This document shows positions 29,850 to 43,810 of a stretch of DNA of 64,000 nucleotides, one piece after another. The position numbers and the translations under genes are program-made. The notes beneath the pieces were generated by a model, which was not told the origin of the DNA, did no database searches, and saw only the letters and a list, made by a program, of their open reading frames with translations. Positions within the stretch are counted from its first letter, which is position 1, and the number at the start of each line of letters is the position of its first letter. Source of the DNA: Chrysaora quinquecirrha (Eukaryota; Cnidaria; Scyphozoa; Semaeostomeae; Pelagiidae); assembly GCA_014526335.1 (NCBI GenBank), contig JACTAT010000032.1, positions 8,248,468 to 8,312,467 of the forward strand, read 5' to 3'.

Positions 29850-32800
29850 TTTTTGAGACTTTTGGAAACGCTTGATTTTCGGCTATTTTTGGCCATTTTA
29901 CCTTAAGATAGACTTCCATTTGTGCCCAAAATAGACCGATTTTGAAGGTTGTTATTTTGTTGATTTGTTGGGCTAGGCCTGTATACCTTTCTAAAGCCCC
30001 AAAAAAGGCATTTGAATAGGTAACACGGCTCTTCCGAGGCTATTTTTATGATCAAGGTCAATTTGGGAACCCTCGATTTTGGCGAATTTTTTGCCATATT
30101 GCCTTAGTATAACCATGCCTTTTTGCCCAAAAACGGCCTATTTTTAGGGTTTTTATTTTCTCGTTTTTATGGGCTATATACCATTACAAAGACCCAGAAA
30201 GGGCATTAGAAGAGGTAACTTGACTCTTTGGGGGATATTTTTGATGATTTAAGTCGATTTGGGAACCCTCGATTTTGACCGATTTTTGGTCATTTTGCCT
30301 AAGTATAGCCTTGCCTTTTTGCCCAAAAATGGCCGACTTTTAGGGTTTTTATTTTCTCGTTTTTATGGGCTATATACCCTTGTAAAGACCCAGAAAAGGA
30401 ATTAGAACAGGTAACTTGACTCTTTGGAGGCTATTTGTGATGATTTAAGTCGATTTGGGAACCCTCGATTTTGGCCGATTTTTGGCCATTTTGCCTTAGT
30501 ATAGCCTTGCTTTTTTGCCCAAAAATGGCCGATCTTAAGGGTTTTTATTTTCTCGTTTTTATGGGATATATACCTTTGTAAAGACCCAGAAAAGGCATTA
30601 GAACAGGTAACTTGACTCTTTGGAGGCTATTTTTGATGATTTAGGTCGATTTGGGAACCCTCGATTTTGGCCGATTTTTGGTCATTTTGCCTTAGTATAG
30701 CCTTGCCTTTTTGCCCAAAAATGGCCGATTTTTAGGGTTTTTACTTCATCGTTTTTATGGGCTATATACCTTTGTAAAGACCCAGAAAAGGCATTAGAAG
30801 AGGTAACTTGACTCTTTGGGGGCTATTTTTACTGATTGAGGTTGATTTGGGAACCCTCGATTTTGGCCGATTTTTGTCATTTTGCCTTAGTAAAGCCTTA
30901 CCTTTCTGCCAAAAAATGGCCGATTTTTAGGGTTTTTATTTTCTCGTTTTTATGGGATATATACCTTTGTAAAGACCCAGAAAAGGCATTAGAACAGGTA
31001 ACTTGACTCTTTGGAGGCTATTTTTGATGATTTAGGTCGATTTGGGAACCCTCGATTTTGGCCGATTTTTGGTCATTTTGCCTTAGTATAGCCTTGCCTT
31101 TTTGCCCAAAAATGGCCGATTTTTAGGGTTTTTACTTCATCGTTTTTATGGGCTATATACCTTTGTAAAGACCCAGAAAAGGCATTAGAAGAGGTAACTT
31201 GACTCTTTGGGGGCTATTTTTACTGATTGAGGTTGATTTGGGAACCCTCGATTTTGGCCGATTTTTGTCATTTTGCCTTAGTAAAGCCTTACCTTTCTGC
31301 CCAAAAATGGCCGATTTTAGGTTCTTATTTTGTCGTTTTATGGGCTATATACCTTTGTAAAGACCCAGAAAAGGCATTAGAACATGTAACTTGACTCTTT
31401 GGAGGCTATTTTTGATGATTTAGGTCGATTTGGGAACCCTCGATTTTGGCCGATTTTTGTCATTTTGCCTTAGTATAGCCTTGCCTTTTTGCCCAAAATG
31501 GCCGATTTTAGGGTTTTATTTTCTCATTTTTATGGGCTATATACCTTTGTAAAGACCCGGAAAAGGCATTACAACAGGTAACTTGACTCTTTGGAGGCTA
31601 TTTTTGATGATTTAGGTCGATTTGGAAACCCTCGATTTTGGCCGATTTTTGGTCATTTTGCCTTAGTATAGCCTTGCCTTTTTGCCCAAAAATGGCCGAT
31701 TTTTAGGGTTTTATTTTGTCGCTTTTATGGGCTGTATACCTTTCTAAAGACCCAGAAAAGGCATTAGAACAGGTAACTTGTTTCTTTGGAAGCTATTTTT
31801 GATGATTTGGGTCGACTTGGGAACCCTCGATATTGGCCGATTTTTGGTCATTTTGCCTTAGTATAGCCTTGCTTTTTTGCCAAAAAATGGCCGATTTTTA
31901 GGGTTTTTATTTTCTCGTTTTTATGGGCTATATACCTTTGTAAAGACCCAGAAAAGGCATTAGAACAGGTAACTTGACTCTTTGGAGGCTATTTGTGATG
32001 ATTTAAGTCGATTTGAGAACCCTCGATTTTGGCCGATTTTTGGTCATTTTGCCTTAGTATAGCCTTGCCTTTTTGCCCAAAAATGGCCGATTTTTAGTGA
32101 TTTTATTTTCTCGTTTTTATGGGATATATACCTCTGAAAGACCCAGAAAAGGCATTAGAACAGGTAACTTGTTTCGTTGGAGGCTATTTTTGATGATTTA
32201 GGTCGATTTGGGAACACTCGATTTTGGGCGATTTTTTGTCATTTTGCCTTAGTATAGCCTTGCCTTTTTGCCCAAAAATGGCCGATTTTTAGGGTTTTTA
32301 TTTTCTCATTTTTATGGGCTATATACCTTTGTAAAGACCCGGAAAAGGCATTACAACAGGTAACTTGACTCTTTGGAGGCTATTTTTGATGATTTAGGTC
32401 GATTTGGAAACCCTCGATGTTGCCCGATTTTTTGTCATTTTGCCTTAGTATAGCCTTGCCTTTTTGCCCAAAAATGGCCCATTTTTAGGGTTTTTATTTT
32501 CTCATTTTTATGGGCTGTATACCTTTCTAAAGACCCAGAAAAGGCATTAGAACAGGTAACTTGTTTCTTTGGAAGCTATTTTTGATGATTTGGGTCGACT
32601 TGGGAACCCTCGATATTGGCCGATTTTTGGTCATTTTGCCTTGGTCATATAGCCTTGCTTTTTTGCCCAAAAATGGCCGATTTTTAGGGTTTTTACTTCA
32701 TCGTTTTTATGGGCTATATACCTTTGTAAAGACCCAGAAAAGGCATTAGAAAAGGTAACTTGACTCTTTGGGGGCTATTTTTACTGATTTAGGTTGATTT

Positions 32801-35800
32801 GGGAACCCTCGATTTTGGCCGATTTTTGTCATTTGGCCTTAGTATAGCCTTGCCCTTTTGCCCAAAAATGGCCGATTTTTAGGGTTCTTATTTTGTCGTT
32901 TTTATGGGCTATATACCTTTGTAAAGACCCAGAAAAGGCATTAGAACAGGTAACTTGACTCTTTGGAGGCTATTTTTGATGATTTAGGTCGATTTGGGAA
33001 CCCTCGATTTTGGCCGATTTTTTGTCATTCTGCCTTAGTATAGCCTTGCCTTTTTGCCCAACAATGGCCGATTTTTAGGGTTTTTATTTTCTCATTTTTA
33101 TGGGCTATATACCTTTGTAAACACCCGGAAAAGGCATTACAACAGGTAACTTGACTCTTTGGAGGCTATTTTTGATGATTTAGGTCGATTTGGAAACCCT
33201 CGATATTGCCCGATTTTTTGTCATTTTGCCTTAGTATAGCCTTGCCTTTTTGCCCAAAAATGGCCGATTTTTAGTGTTTTTATTTTCTCGTTTTTATGGG
33301 CTATATACCTTTGTAAAGACCCAGAAAAGGCATTAGAACAGGTAACTTGACTCTTTGGAGGCTATTTTTGATGATTTAGGTCGATTTGGGAACCCTCGAA
33401 TTTGGCCGATTCTTGGTCATTTTGCCTTAGTATAGCCTTGCCTTTTTGCCCAAAAATGGCCGATTTTTAGGGTTTTTACTTCATCGTTTTTATGGGCTAT
33501 ATACCTTTGTAAAGACCCAGAAAAGGCATTAGAAGAGGTAACTTGACTCTTTGGGGGCTATTTTTACTGATTTAGGTTGATTTGGGAACCCTCGATTTTG
33601 GCCGATTTTTGTCATTTTGCCTTAGTATAGCCTTGCCTTTTGCCCAAAATGGCCGATTTTAGGGTTCTTATTTTGTCGTTTTTATGGGCTATATACCTTT
33701 GTAAAGACCCAGAAAAGGCATTAGAACATGTAACTTGACTCTTTGGAGGCTATTTTTGATGATTTAGGTCGATTTGGGAACCCTCGATTTTGGCCGATTT
33801 TTGGTCATTTTGCCTTAGTATAGCCTTGCCTTTTTGCCCAAAAATGGCCGATTTTTAGGGTTTTCATTTTCTCGTTTTTATGGGCTATATACCTTTGTAA
33901 AGACCCAGAAAAGGCATTAGAACAGGTAACTTGACTCTTTGGAGGCTATTTTTGATGATTTAGGTCGATTTGGGAACCCTCGAATTTGGCCGATTCTTGG
34001 TCATTTTGCCTTAGTATAGCCTTGCCTTTTTGCCCAAAAATGGCCGATTTTTAGGGTTTTTACTTCATCGTTTTTATGGGCTATATACCTTTGTAAAGAC
34101 CCAGAAAAGGCATTAGAAGAGGTAACTTGACTCTTTGGGGGCTATTTTTACTGATTTAGGTTGATTTGGGAACCCTCGATTTTGGCCGATTTTTGTCATT
34201 TTGCCTTAGTATAGCCTTGCCTTTTTGCCCAAAAATGGCCGATTTTTAGGGTTCTTATTTTGTCGTTTTTATGGGCTATATACCTTTGTAAAGACCCAGA
34301 AAAGGCATTAGAACATGTAACTTGACTCTTTGGAGGCTATTTTTGATGATTTAGGTCGATTTGAAACCCTCGATTTTGGCCGATTTTTGGTCATTTTGCC
34401 TTAGTATAGCCTTGCCTTTTTGCCCAAAATGGCCGATTTTAGTGTTTTATTTTCTCGTTTTATGGGATATATACCTCTGAAAGACCCAGAAAAGGCATTA
34501 GAACAGGTAACTTGTTTCTTTGGAGGCTATTTTTGATGATTTAGGTCGATTTGGGAACACTCGATTTTGGGCGATTTTTTGTCATTTTGCCTTAGTATAG
34601 CCTTGCCTTTTTGCCCAAAAATGGCCGATTTTTAGGGTTTTTATTTTCTCATTTTTATGGGCTGTATACCTTTGTAAAGACCAAGAAAAGGCATTAGAAC
34701 AGGTAACTTGACTCTTTGGAGGCTATTTTTGATGATTTAGGTCGATTTGGAAACCCTCGATTTTGGCCGATTTTTGGTCATTTTGCCTTAGTATAGCCTT
34801 GCCTTTTTGCCCAAAAATGGCCGATTTTTAGGGTTTTATTTTGTCGCTTTTATGGGCTGTATACCTTTCTAAAGACCCAGAAAAGGCATTAGAACAGGTA
34901 ACTTGTTTCTTTGGAAGCTATTTTTGATGATTTGGGTCGACTTGGGAACCCTCGATATTGGCCGATTTTTGGTCATTTTGCCTTAGTATAGCCTTGCTTT
35001 TTTGCCAAAAAATGGCCGATTTTTAGGGTTTTTATTTTCTCGTTTTTATTGGCTATATACCTTTGTAAAGACCCAGAAAAGGCATTAGAACAGGTAACTT
35101 GACTCTTTGGAGGCTATTTGTGATGATTTAAGTCGATTTGAGAACCCTCGATTTTGGCCGATTTTTGGTCATTTTGCCTTAGTATAGCCTTGCCTTTTTG
35201 CCCAAAAATGGCCGATTTTTAGTGATTTTATTTTCTCGTTTTTATGGGATATATACCTCTGAAAGACCCAGAAAAGGCATTAGAACAGGTAACTTGTTTC
35301 TTTGGAGGCTATTTTTGATGATTTAGGTCGATTTGGGAACACTCGATTTTGGGCGATTTTTTGTCATTTTGCCTTAGTATAGCCTTGCCTTTTTGCCCAA
35401 AAATGGCCGATTTTTAGGGTTTTTATTTTCTCATTTTTATGGGCTATATACCTTTGTAAAGACCCGGAAAAGGCATTACAACAGGTAACTTGACTCTTTG
35501 GAGGCTATTTTTGATGATTTAGGTCGATTTGGGAACCCTCGATTTTGGCCGATTTTTGGTCATTTTGCCTTAGTATAGCCTTGCCTTTTTGCCCAAAAAT
35601 GGCCGATTTTTAGGGTTTTTATTTTCTCGTTTTTATGGGCTATATACCTTTGTAAAGACCCAGAAAAGGCATTAGAACAGGTAACTTGACTCTTTGGAGG
35701 CTATTCTTGATGATTTAGGTCGATTTGGAAACCCTCGATTTTGGCCGATTTTTGGTCATTTTGCCTTAGTATAGCCTTGCCTTTTTGCCCAAAAATGGCC

Positions 35801-38800
35801 GATTTTTAGGGTTTTTATTTTGTCGCTTTTATGGGCTGTATACCTTTCTAAAGACCCAGAAAAGGCATTAGAACAGGTAACTTGTTTCTTTGGAAGCTAT
35901 TTTTGATGATTTGGGTCGACTTGGGAACCCTCGATATTGGCCGATTTTTGGTCATTTTGCCTTAGTATAGCCTTGCTTTTTTGCCCAAAAATGGCCGATT
36001 TTTAGGGTTTTTACTTCATCGTTTTTATGGGCTATATACCTTTGTAAAGACCCAGAAAAGGCATTAGAAAAGGTAACTTGACTCTTTGGGGCTATTTTGA
36101 CTGATTTAGGTTGATTTGGGAACCCTCGATTTTGGCCGATTTTTGTCATTTGGCCTTAGTATAGCCTTGCCCTTTTGCCCAAAAATGGCCGATTTTTAGG
36201 GTTCTTATTTTGTCGTTTTTATGGGCTATATACCTTTGTAAAGACCCAGAAAAGGCATTAGAACAGGTAACTTGACTCTTTGGAGGCTATTTTTAATGAT
36301 TTAGGTCGATTTGGGAACCCTCGATTTTGGCCGATTTTTTGTCATTTTGCCTTAGTATAGCCTTGCCTTTTTGCCCAACAATGGCCGATTTTTAGGGTTT
36401 TTATTTTCTCATTTTTATGGGCTATATACCTTTGTAAAGACCCCAAAAAGTCATTAGAACTGGTAACTTGACTCTTTGGAGGCTATTTTTGATGATTTAG
36501 GTCGATTTGGAAACCCTCGATTTTGGCCGATTTTTGGTCATTTTGCCTTAGTATAGCCTTGCCTTTTTGCCCAAAAATGGCCGATTTTAGGGTTTTTATT
36601 TTGTCGTTTTTATGGGCTATATACCTTTGTAAAGACCAAGAAAAGGCATTAGAACAGGTAACTTGACTCTTTGGAGGCTATTTTTGATGATTTAGGTCGA
36701 TTTGGGAACCCTCGATTTTGGCCGATTTTTTGTCATTTTGCCTTAGTATAGCCTTGCCTTTTTGCCCAACAATGGCCGATTTTCAGGGTTTTTCTTTTCT
36801 CGTTTTTATGGGCTATATACCTTTCTAAAGGCGCCCAAAAGTGATTAGAATTGGTAACCGGACTCTTTGGGGGCTATATTTGATGATTTAGGTCGATTTG
36901 GGAACCATTGATGTTGCCCGATTTTTGGCCATTTTGCCTTAGTATAGCCTTGCCTTTTTGCCCAAAAATGGCCGATTTTTAGGTGTTTACTTTCTCGTTT
37001 TTATGGGCTATATACCTTTGTAAAGACCCAGAAAAGGCATTAGAAGAGGTAACTTGACTCTTTGGGGCTATTTGATGATTTAGGTCGATTTTGGAACCCT
37101 TGATTTTGCCCGATTTTTGGCCATTTTGCCTTAGTATAGCCTTGCCTTTTTGCCCAAAAATGGCCGATTTTTAGGGTTTTTATTTTCTCGTTTTTATGGG
37201 CTATATACCCTTTAAAGGTCCCAGAAAAGGCATTAGAATGGGTAACCTGACTCTTTCGAGGCTATTTTTAATGATTTAGGTCGATTTGGGAACCCTCGAT
37301 TTTGCCCTATTTTTGGCCATTTTGCCTTAGTATAGCCTTGCCTTTTTGCCCAAAATGGCCGATTTTTAGGGTTCTTATTTTCTCGTTTTTATGGGCTATA
37401 TACCTTTGTAAAGACCCAGAAAAGGCATTAGAACAGGTAACTTGACTCTTTGGAGGCTATTTTTGATGATTTAGGTCGATTTGGGAACCCTCGATTTTGC
37501 CCGATTTTTGGCCATTTTGCCTTAGTATAGCCTTGCCTTTTTGCCCAAAAATGGCCTATTTTTAGGTTTTTCTTTTCTCGTTTTTATGGGCTATATACCT
37601 TTCTAAAGGCCCCAAAAAGTCATTAGAATGGGTAACCGGACTCTTTGGGGGCTATATTTGATGATTTAGGTCGATTTGACCCTCGATTTTGCCCGATTTT
37701 TGGCCATTTTGCCTTAGTATAGCCTTGCTTTTTGCCCAAAAATGGCCGATTTTTGGTTCTTATTTTGTCGTTTTATGGGCTATATACCTTTGCCCCAAAA
37801 AGGCATTAGTCTTTGGAGGCTATTTTGATGATTTAGGTCGATTTGGGAACCCTCGATTTTGGCCGATTTTTGGTCCCTTAGTATAGCCTTGCCTTTTTGC
37901 CCAAAAATGGCCGATTTTAGGGTTTTTATTTTGTCGTTTTATGGGCTATATACCTTTGTAAAGACCAAGAAAAGGCATTAGAACAGGTAACTTGACTCTT
38001 TGGAGGCTATTTTTGATGATTTAGGTCGATTTGGAAACCCTCGAATTTGGCCGATTCTTGGTCATTTTGCCTTAGTATAGCCTTGCCTTTTTGCCCAAAA
38101 ATGGCCGATTTTTAGGGTTTTTCTTTTCTCGTTTTTATGGGCTATATACCTTTGTAAAGACCCAGAAAAGGCATTAGAAGAGGTAACTTGACTCTTTGGG
38201 GGCTATTTTTACTGATTTAGGTTGATTTGGGAACCCTCGATTTTGGCCGATTTTTGTCATTTTGCCTTAGTATAGCCTTGCCTTTTTGCCCAAAAATGGC
38301 CGATTTTTAGGGTTCTTATTTTGTCGTTTTTATGGGCTATATACCTTTGTAGAGACCCAGAAAAGGCATTAGAACATGTAACTTGACTCTTTGGAGGCTA
38401 TTTTTGATGATTTAGGTCGATTTGGGAACCCTCGATTTTGGCCGATTTTTGGTCATTTTGCCTTAGTATAGCCTTGCCTTTTTGCCCAAAAATGGCCGAT
38501 TTTAGGGTTTTTATTTTGTCGTTTTTATGGGCTATATACCTTTGTAAAGACCAAGAAAAGGCATTAGAACAGGTAACTTGACTCTTTGGAGGCTATTTTT
38601 GATGATTTAGGTCGATTTGGGAACCCTCGATTTTGGCCGATTTTTTGTCATTTTGCCTTAGTATAGCCTTGCCTTTTTGCCCAACAATGGCCGATTTTTA
38701 GGGTTTTTATTTTCTCATTTTTATGGGCTATATACCTTTGTAAACACCCGGAAAAGGCATTACAACAGGTAACTTGACTCTTTGGAGGCTATTTTTGATG

Positions 38801-41800
38801 ATTTAGGTCGATTTGGAAACCCTCGATGTTGCCCGATTTTTTGTCATTTTGCCTTAGTATAGCCTTGCCTTTTTGCCCAAAAATGGCCCATTTTTAGGGT
38901 TTTTATTTTGTCGTTTTTATGGGCTATATACCTTTGTAAAGACCCAGAAAAGGCATTAGAACAGGTAACTTGACTCTTTGGAGGCTATTTTTGATGATTT
39001 AGGTCGATTTGGGAACCCTCGAATTTGGCCGATTCTTGGTCATTTTGCCTTAGTATAGCCTTGCCTTTTTGCCCAAAAATGGCCGATTTTTAGGGTGTTT
39101 ACTTCATCGTTTTTATGGGCTATATACCTTTGTAAAGACCCAGAAAAGGCATTAGAATGGGTAACCGGACTCTTTGGGGCTATATTTAATGATTTAGGTC
39201 GATTTGGGAACCCTCGATTTTGGCCGATTTTTGTCATTTTGCCTTAGTATAGCCTTGCCTTTTTGCCCAAAAATGGCCGATTTTTAGGGTTCTTATTTTG
39301 TCGTTTTTATGGGCTATATACCTTTGTAAAGACCCAGAAAAGGCATTAGAACATGTAACTTGACTCTTTGGAGGCTATTTTTGATGATTTAGGTCGATTT
39401 GGGAACCCTCGATTTTGGCCGATTTTTGGTCATTTTGCCTTAGTATAGCCTTGCCTTTTTGCCCAAAAATGGCCGATTTTTAGGGTTTTTATTTTGTCGC
39501 TTTTATGGGCTGTATACCTTTCTAAAGACCCAGAAAAGGCATTAGAACAGGTAACTTGTTTCTTTGGAAGCTATTTTTGATGATTTGGGTCGACTTGGGA
39601 ACCCTCGATATTGGCCGATTTTTGGTCATTTTGCCTTAGTATAGCCTTGCTTTTTTGCCCAAAAATGGCCGATTTTTAGGGTTCTTATTTTGTCGTTTTT
39701 ATGGGCTGTATACCTTTCTAAAGACCCAGAAAAGGCATTAGAACAGGTAACTTGTTTCTTTGGAAGCTATATTTGATGATTTAGGTCGATTTGGGAACCC
39801 TTGATTTTGCCCGATTTTTGGCCATTTTGCCTTAGTATAGCCTTGCCTTTTTGCCCAAAAATGGCCTATTTTTAGGGTTTTGATTTTGCCGATTTTTGGC
39901 CATTTTGCCTTAGTATAGCCTTGCCTTTTTGCCCAAAAATGGCCGATTTTTAGGGTTTTTATTTTCTCATTTTTATGGGCTATATACCTTTGTAAAGACC
40001 CGGAAAAGGCATTACAACAGGTAACTTGACTCTTTGGAGGCTATTTTTGATGATTTAGGTCGATTTGGAAACCCTCGATTTTGGCCGATTTTTGGTCATT
40101 TTGCCTTAGTATAGCCTTGCCTTTTTGCCCAAAAATGGCCGATTTTTAGTGTTTTTATTTTCTCGTTTTTATGGGATATATACCTCTGAAAGACCCAGAA
40201 AAGGCATTAGAACAGGTAACTTGTTTCTTTGGAGGCTATTTTTGATGATTTAGGTCGATTTGGGAACACTCGATTTTGGGCGATTTTTTGTCATTTTGCC
40301 TTAGTATAGCCTTGCCTTTTTGCCCAAAAATGGCCGATTTTTAGGGTTTTTCTTTTCTCGTTTTTATGGGCTATATACCTTTCTAAAGCCCCCAAAAAGG
40401 CATTAGAATGGGTAACCGGACTCTTTGGGGGCTATATTTGATGATTTAGGTCGATTTGGGAACCCTTGATTTTGCCCGATTTTTGGCCATTTTGCCTTAG
40501 TATAGCCTTGCCTTTTTGCCCAAAAATGGCCTATTTTAGGGTTTTTCTTTTCTCGTTTTTATGGGCTATATACCTTTCTAAAGACCCAGAAAAGGCATTA
40601 GAAGAGGTAACTTGTTTCTTTGGAAGCTATTTTTGATGATTTAGGTCGATTTGGGAACCCTCGATTTTGGCCGATTTTGGTCATTTTGCCTTAGTATAGC
40701 CTTGCTTTTTGCCCAAAAATGGCCGATTTTAGGGTTTTATTTTCTCGTTTTATGGGCTATATACCTTTGTAAAGACCCAGAAAAGGCATTAGAACAGGTA
40801 ACTTGACTCTTTGGAGGCTATTTGTGATGATTTAAGTCGATTTGAGAACCCTCGATTTTGGCCGATTTTTGGTCATTTTGCCTTAGTATAGCCTTGCCCT
40901 TTTGCCCAAAAATGGCCGATTTTTAGGGTTTTTACTTCATCGTTTTTATGGGCTATATACCTTTGTAAAGACCCAGAAAAGGCATTAGAAGAGGTAACTT
41001 GACTCTTTGGGGGCTATTTTTACTGATTGAGGTTGATTTGGGAACCCTCGATTTTGGCCGATTTTTGTCATTTTGCCTTAGTAAAGCCTTACCTTTTTGC
41101 CCAAAAATGGCCGATTTTTAGGGTTCTTATTTTGTCGTTTTTATGGGCTATATACCTTTGTAAAGACCCAGAAAAGGCATTAGAACATGTAACTTGACTC
41201 TTTGGAGGCTATTTTTGATGATTTAGGTCGATTTGGGAACCCTCGATTTTGGCCGATTTTTTGTCATTTTGCCTTAGTATAGCCTTGCCTTTTTGCCCAA
41301 AAATGGCCGATTTTTAGGGTTTTTATTTTCTCATTTTTATGGGCTATATACCTTTGTAAAGACCCGGAAAAGGCATTACAACAGGTAACTTGACTCTTTG
41401 GAGGCTATTTTTGATGATTTAGGTCGATTTGGGAACCCTCGATTTTGGCCGATTTTTTGTCATTTTGCCTTAGTATAGCCTTGCCTTTTTGCCCAACAAT
41501 GGCCGATTTTAGGGTTTTATTTTCTCATTTTATGGGCTATATACCTTTGTAAAGACCCGGAAAAGGCATTACAACAGGTAACTTGACTCTTTGGAGGCTA
41601 TTTTTGATGATTTAGGTCGATTTGGAAACCCTCGATTTTGGCCGATTTTTGGTCATTTTGCCTTAGTATAGCCTTGCCTTTTTGCCCAAAAATGGCCGAT
41701 TTTTAGGGTTTTATTTTGTCGCTTTTATGGGCTGTATACCTTTCTAAAGACCCAGAAAAGGCATTAGAACAGGTAACTTGTTTCTTTGGAAGCTATTTTT

Positions 41801-42652
41801 GATGATTTAGGTCGACTTGGGAACCCTCGATATTGGCCGATTTTTGGTCATTTTGCCTTAGTATAGCCTTGCTTTTTGCCAAAAATGGCCGATTTTTAGG
41901 GTTTTTATTTTCTCGTTTTTATGGGCTATATACCTTTGTAAAGACCCAGAAAAGGCATTAGAACAGGTAACTTGACTCTTTGGAGGCTATTTGTGATGAT
42001 TTAAGTCGATTTGAGAACCCTCGATTTTGGCCGATTTTTGGTCATTTTGCCTTAGTATAGCCTTGCCTTTTTGCCCAAAAATGGCCGATTTTAGTGTTTT
42101 TATTTTCTCGTTTTATGGGATATATACCTCTGAAAGACCCAGAAAAGGCATTAGAACAGGTAACTTGTTTCTTTGGAGGCTATTTTTGATGATTTAGGTC
42201 GATTTGGGAACACTCGATTTTGGGCGATTTTTGGTCATTTTGCCTTAGTATAGCCTTGCCTTTTTGCCCAAAAATGGCCGATTTTTAGGGTTTTTATTTT
42301 GTCGTTTTTATGGGCTATATACCTTTGTAAAGACCCAGAAAAGGCATTAGAACAGGTAACTTGACTCTTTGGAGGCTATTTTTGATGATTTAGGTCGATT
42401 TGGGAACCCTCGATTTTGGCCGATTTTTGGCCATTTTGCCTTGCTTTTTTGCTCAAAAATGGCCGATTTTAAGGGTTTTTATTTTCTCGTTTTTAGGCGC
42501 TATAATACCCCTCTAAAGCCACAGAAAAGGAATAAGAATAGGTAACTTGTCGCTTTTGAGGCTATGTTTGAAGACTTAGGTCAATTTGGGAACCCTCGAT
42601 TTTTGGCCATTTTGCCTTACTATAGCCTTGCCTTTCTGTCCAAAAATGGCGA
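29850..42652. repeat. 196-bp satellite array, about 65 monomers (12.8 kb)
   Basis: A typical monomer is 196 bp, measured on the consensus starting at CCCTCGATTTTGGCCG. It contains GGCCGATTTTTGG and CCAAAAATGGCC about 35 bp apart, a conserved stem-loop, then GGGCTATATACC, AAAGACCCAGAAAAGG, CAGGTAACTTGACTC and GATGATTTAGGTCGATTT. Spacing of the CCCTCG anchor is 194-197 bp. Monomers at both edges (29850-30450 and 42420-42652) are most diverged, as expected where homogenisation is weak. Variant monomers recur in the same order in blocks at about 31.7-33.1 and 34.8-36.4 kb. It has no coding function. Confidence 0.97.
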
Positions 42653-43024
42653 ATTTCCGTGGACGCCACTGCAGTATCAAACTTCAAAGTTGCTTTAGAA
42701 GAAGATTTCAACGTATTCTTAGGTTAAAAACAGAGAAAGAGTGTCAAATTTAATGATTTGTCCTTATAATTTGAATATCAAGTGCTCTTCTATACAGATT
42801 CAAGGTTACTTCACATCGTTTCTTACTGAAACAGGATAAGACCTGGAAGAAAATTTCTAATGACAGTCAGTTTCACAGGGTAATACATCAGGTTGTTAAT
42901 TGAAGTAAGAGCAAGTGTTATGCTAATAAATAAGTCTTAATACAATTTACAGAAATCTATTTCTCAATTTTAAACATAATCGTTATTAGTAAGACAAGGG
43001 AATCTTGGATTTAGGCCAGTAAGG

Positions 43025-43417
43025 TGCCGGGGGTACTTCCTTAATAAAATTATAAGACGTGCCGCCCAGTTTTTCCAAACGCACCCATGTCTACATATAA
43101 ATTCTGTTTCTCGTGGTACGCATGTATAGATGTATGTATAGATGTATAGATTGTACCAATATCTCAAATGTTTGAACCTAATTTAACGCCTGAGGCAACT
43201 CTAAATGCGGCGAGGAGGCATTTCCGCTAAAAACTAAAACGCACTCTTTGTCAGGCTTTTCAAAGCAATGCATGTCTAAAATTTTCTATATATTTTACTA
43301 CCCATGTGTAGAGGTTCTTTACGAAAATAAACCCATATGTAGGGAAAGTGGCACTGAAAAAGTTACCCATTTGGGCGGCACGTCTAGTATAACGAACAAT
43401 AGAAGTACTCCCCTGGG
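43025..43417. mobile_element. MITE with 7-8-bp target duplication, hAT-like (393 bp)
   Basis: The inverted arms are TGCCGGGGGTACTTCC at the left and GAAGTACTCCCCTGGG at the right, continuing inward through GACGTGCCGCCCA/GGGCGGCACGTC. AGTAAGG is duplicated on both sides (43018-43024 and 43418-43424). It has no transposase. Duplication length suggests hAT. Confidence 0.82.
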
Positions 43418-43536
43418 AGTAAGGTTTCCACAGGAGAGACCTACACCATTTCATGTCATCAATATGGGATTTTGGGATTACATAAGAAAATTCTCTGGAG
43501 TCTCGAAACTGTGGAACCGATCAATCTCGATTCTAA

Positions 43537-43810
43537 GGCCCTAGACAAACAATCAGACATTGTTTGTCAAACAATTGAAACTAGCTTGGCAAGAAAACTG
43601 TTAATTCATTAGCCACGTCACAAACATTCCTCGACAAACATTCGTTGCTTATGCCAAACAAGAAATGTTTTTGAACTGTTTAAAAATAGTGCGGAACAAA
43701 TTTTGCTCATTTGTGCATGTCAAGCAATGTTTGTGACGTGTCCTAACCTTAAACATTGCTTGATAATTCCAAATGTTTGACAAACAATGTCTGATCATAA
43801 AGCAAGGGCC
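43537..43810. mobile_element. Harbinger-like MITE, copy 4 (274 bp)
   Basis: It starts GGCCCTAGACAAACAATC and ends GATCATAAAGCAAGGGCC, with TAA duplicated on both sides (43534-43536 and 43811-43813). Same length class as copy 2, in the opposite TWA phase. Confidence 0.88.

Noticed and set aside
29850..42652. CRISPR array or coding repeats
   Set aside because: Repeats are contiguous 196-bp monomers without unique spacers, in an animal genome. The 62-65-codon frames recur only because monomers recur, and they lack a multiple-of-three period (196).
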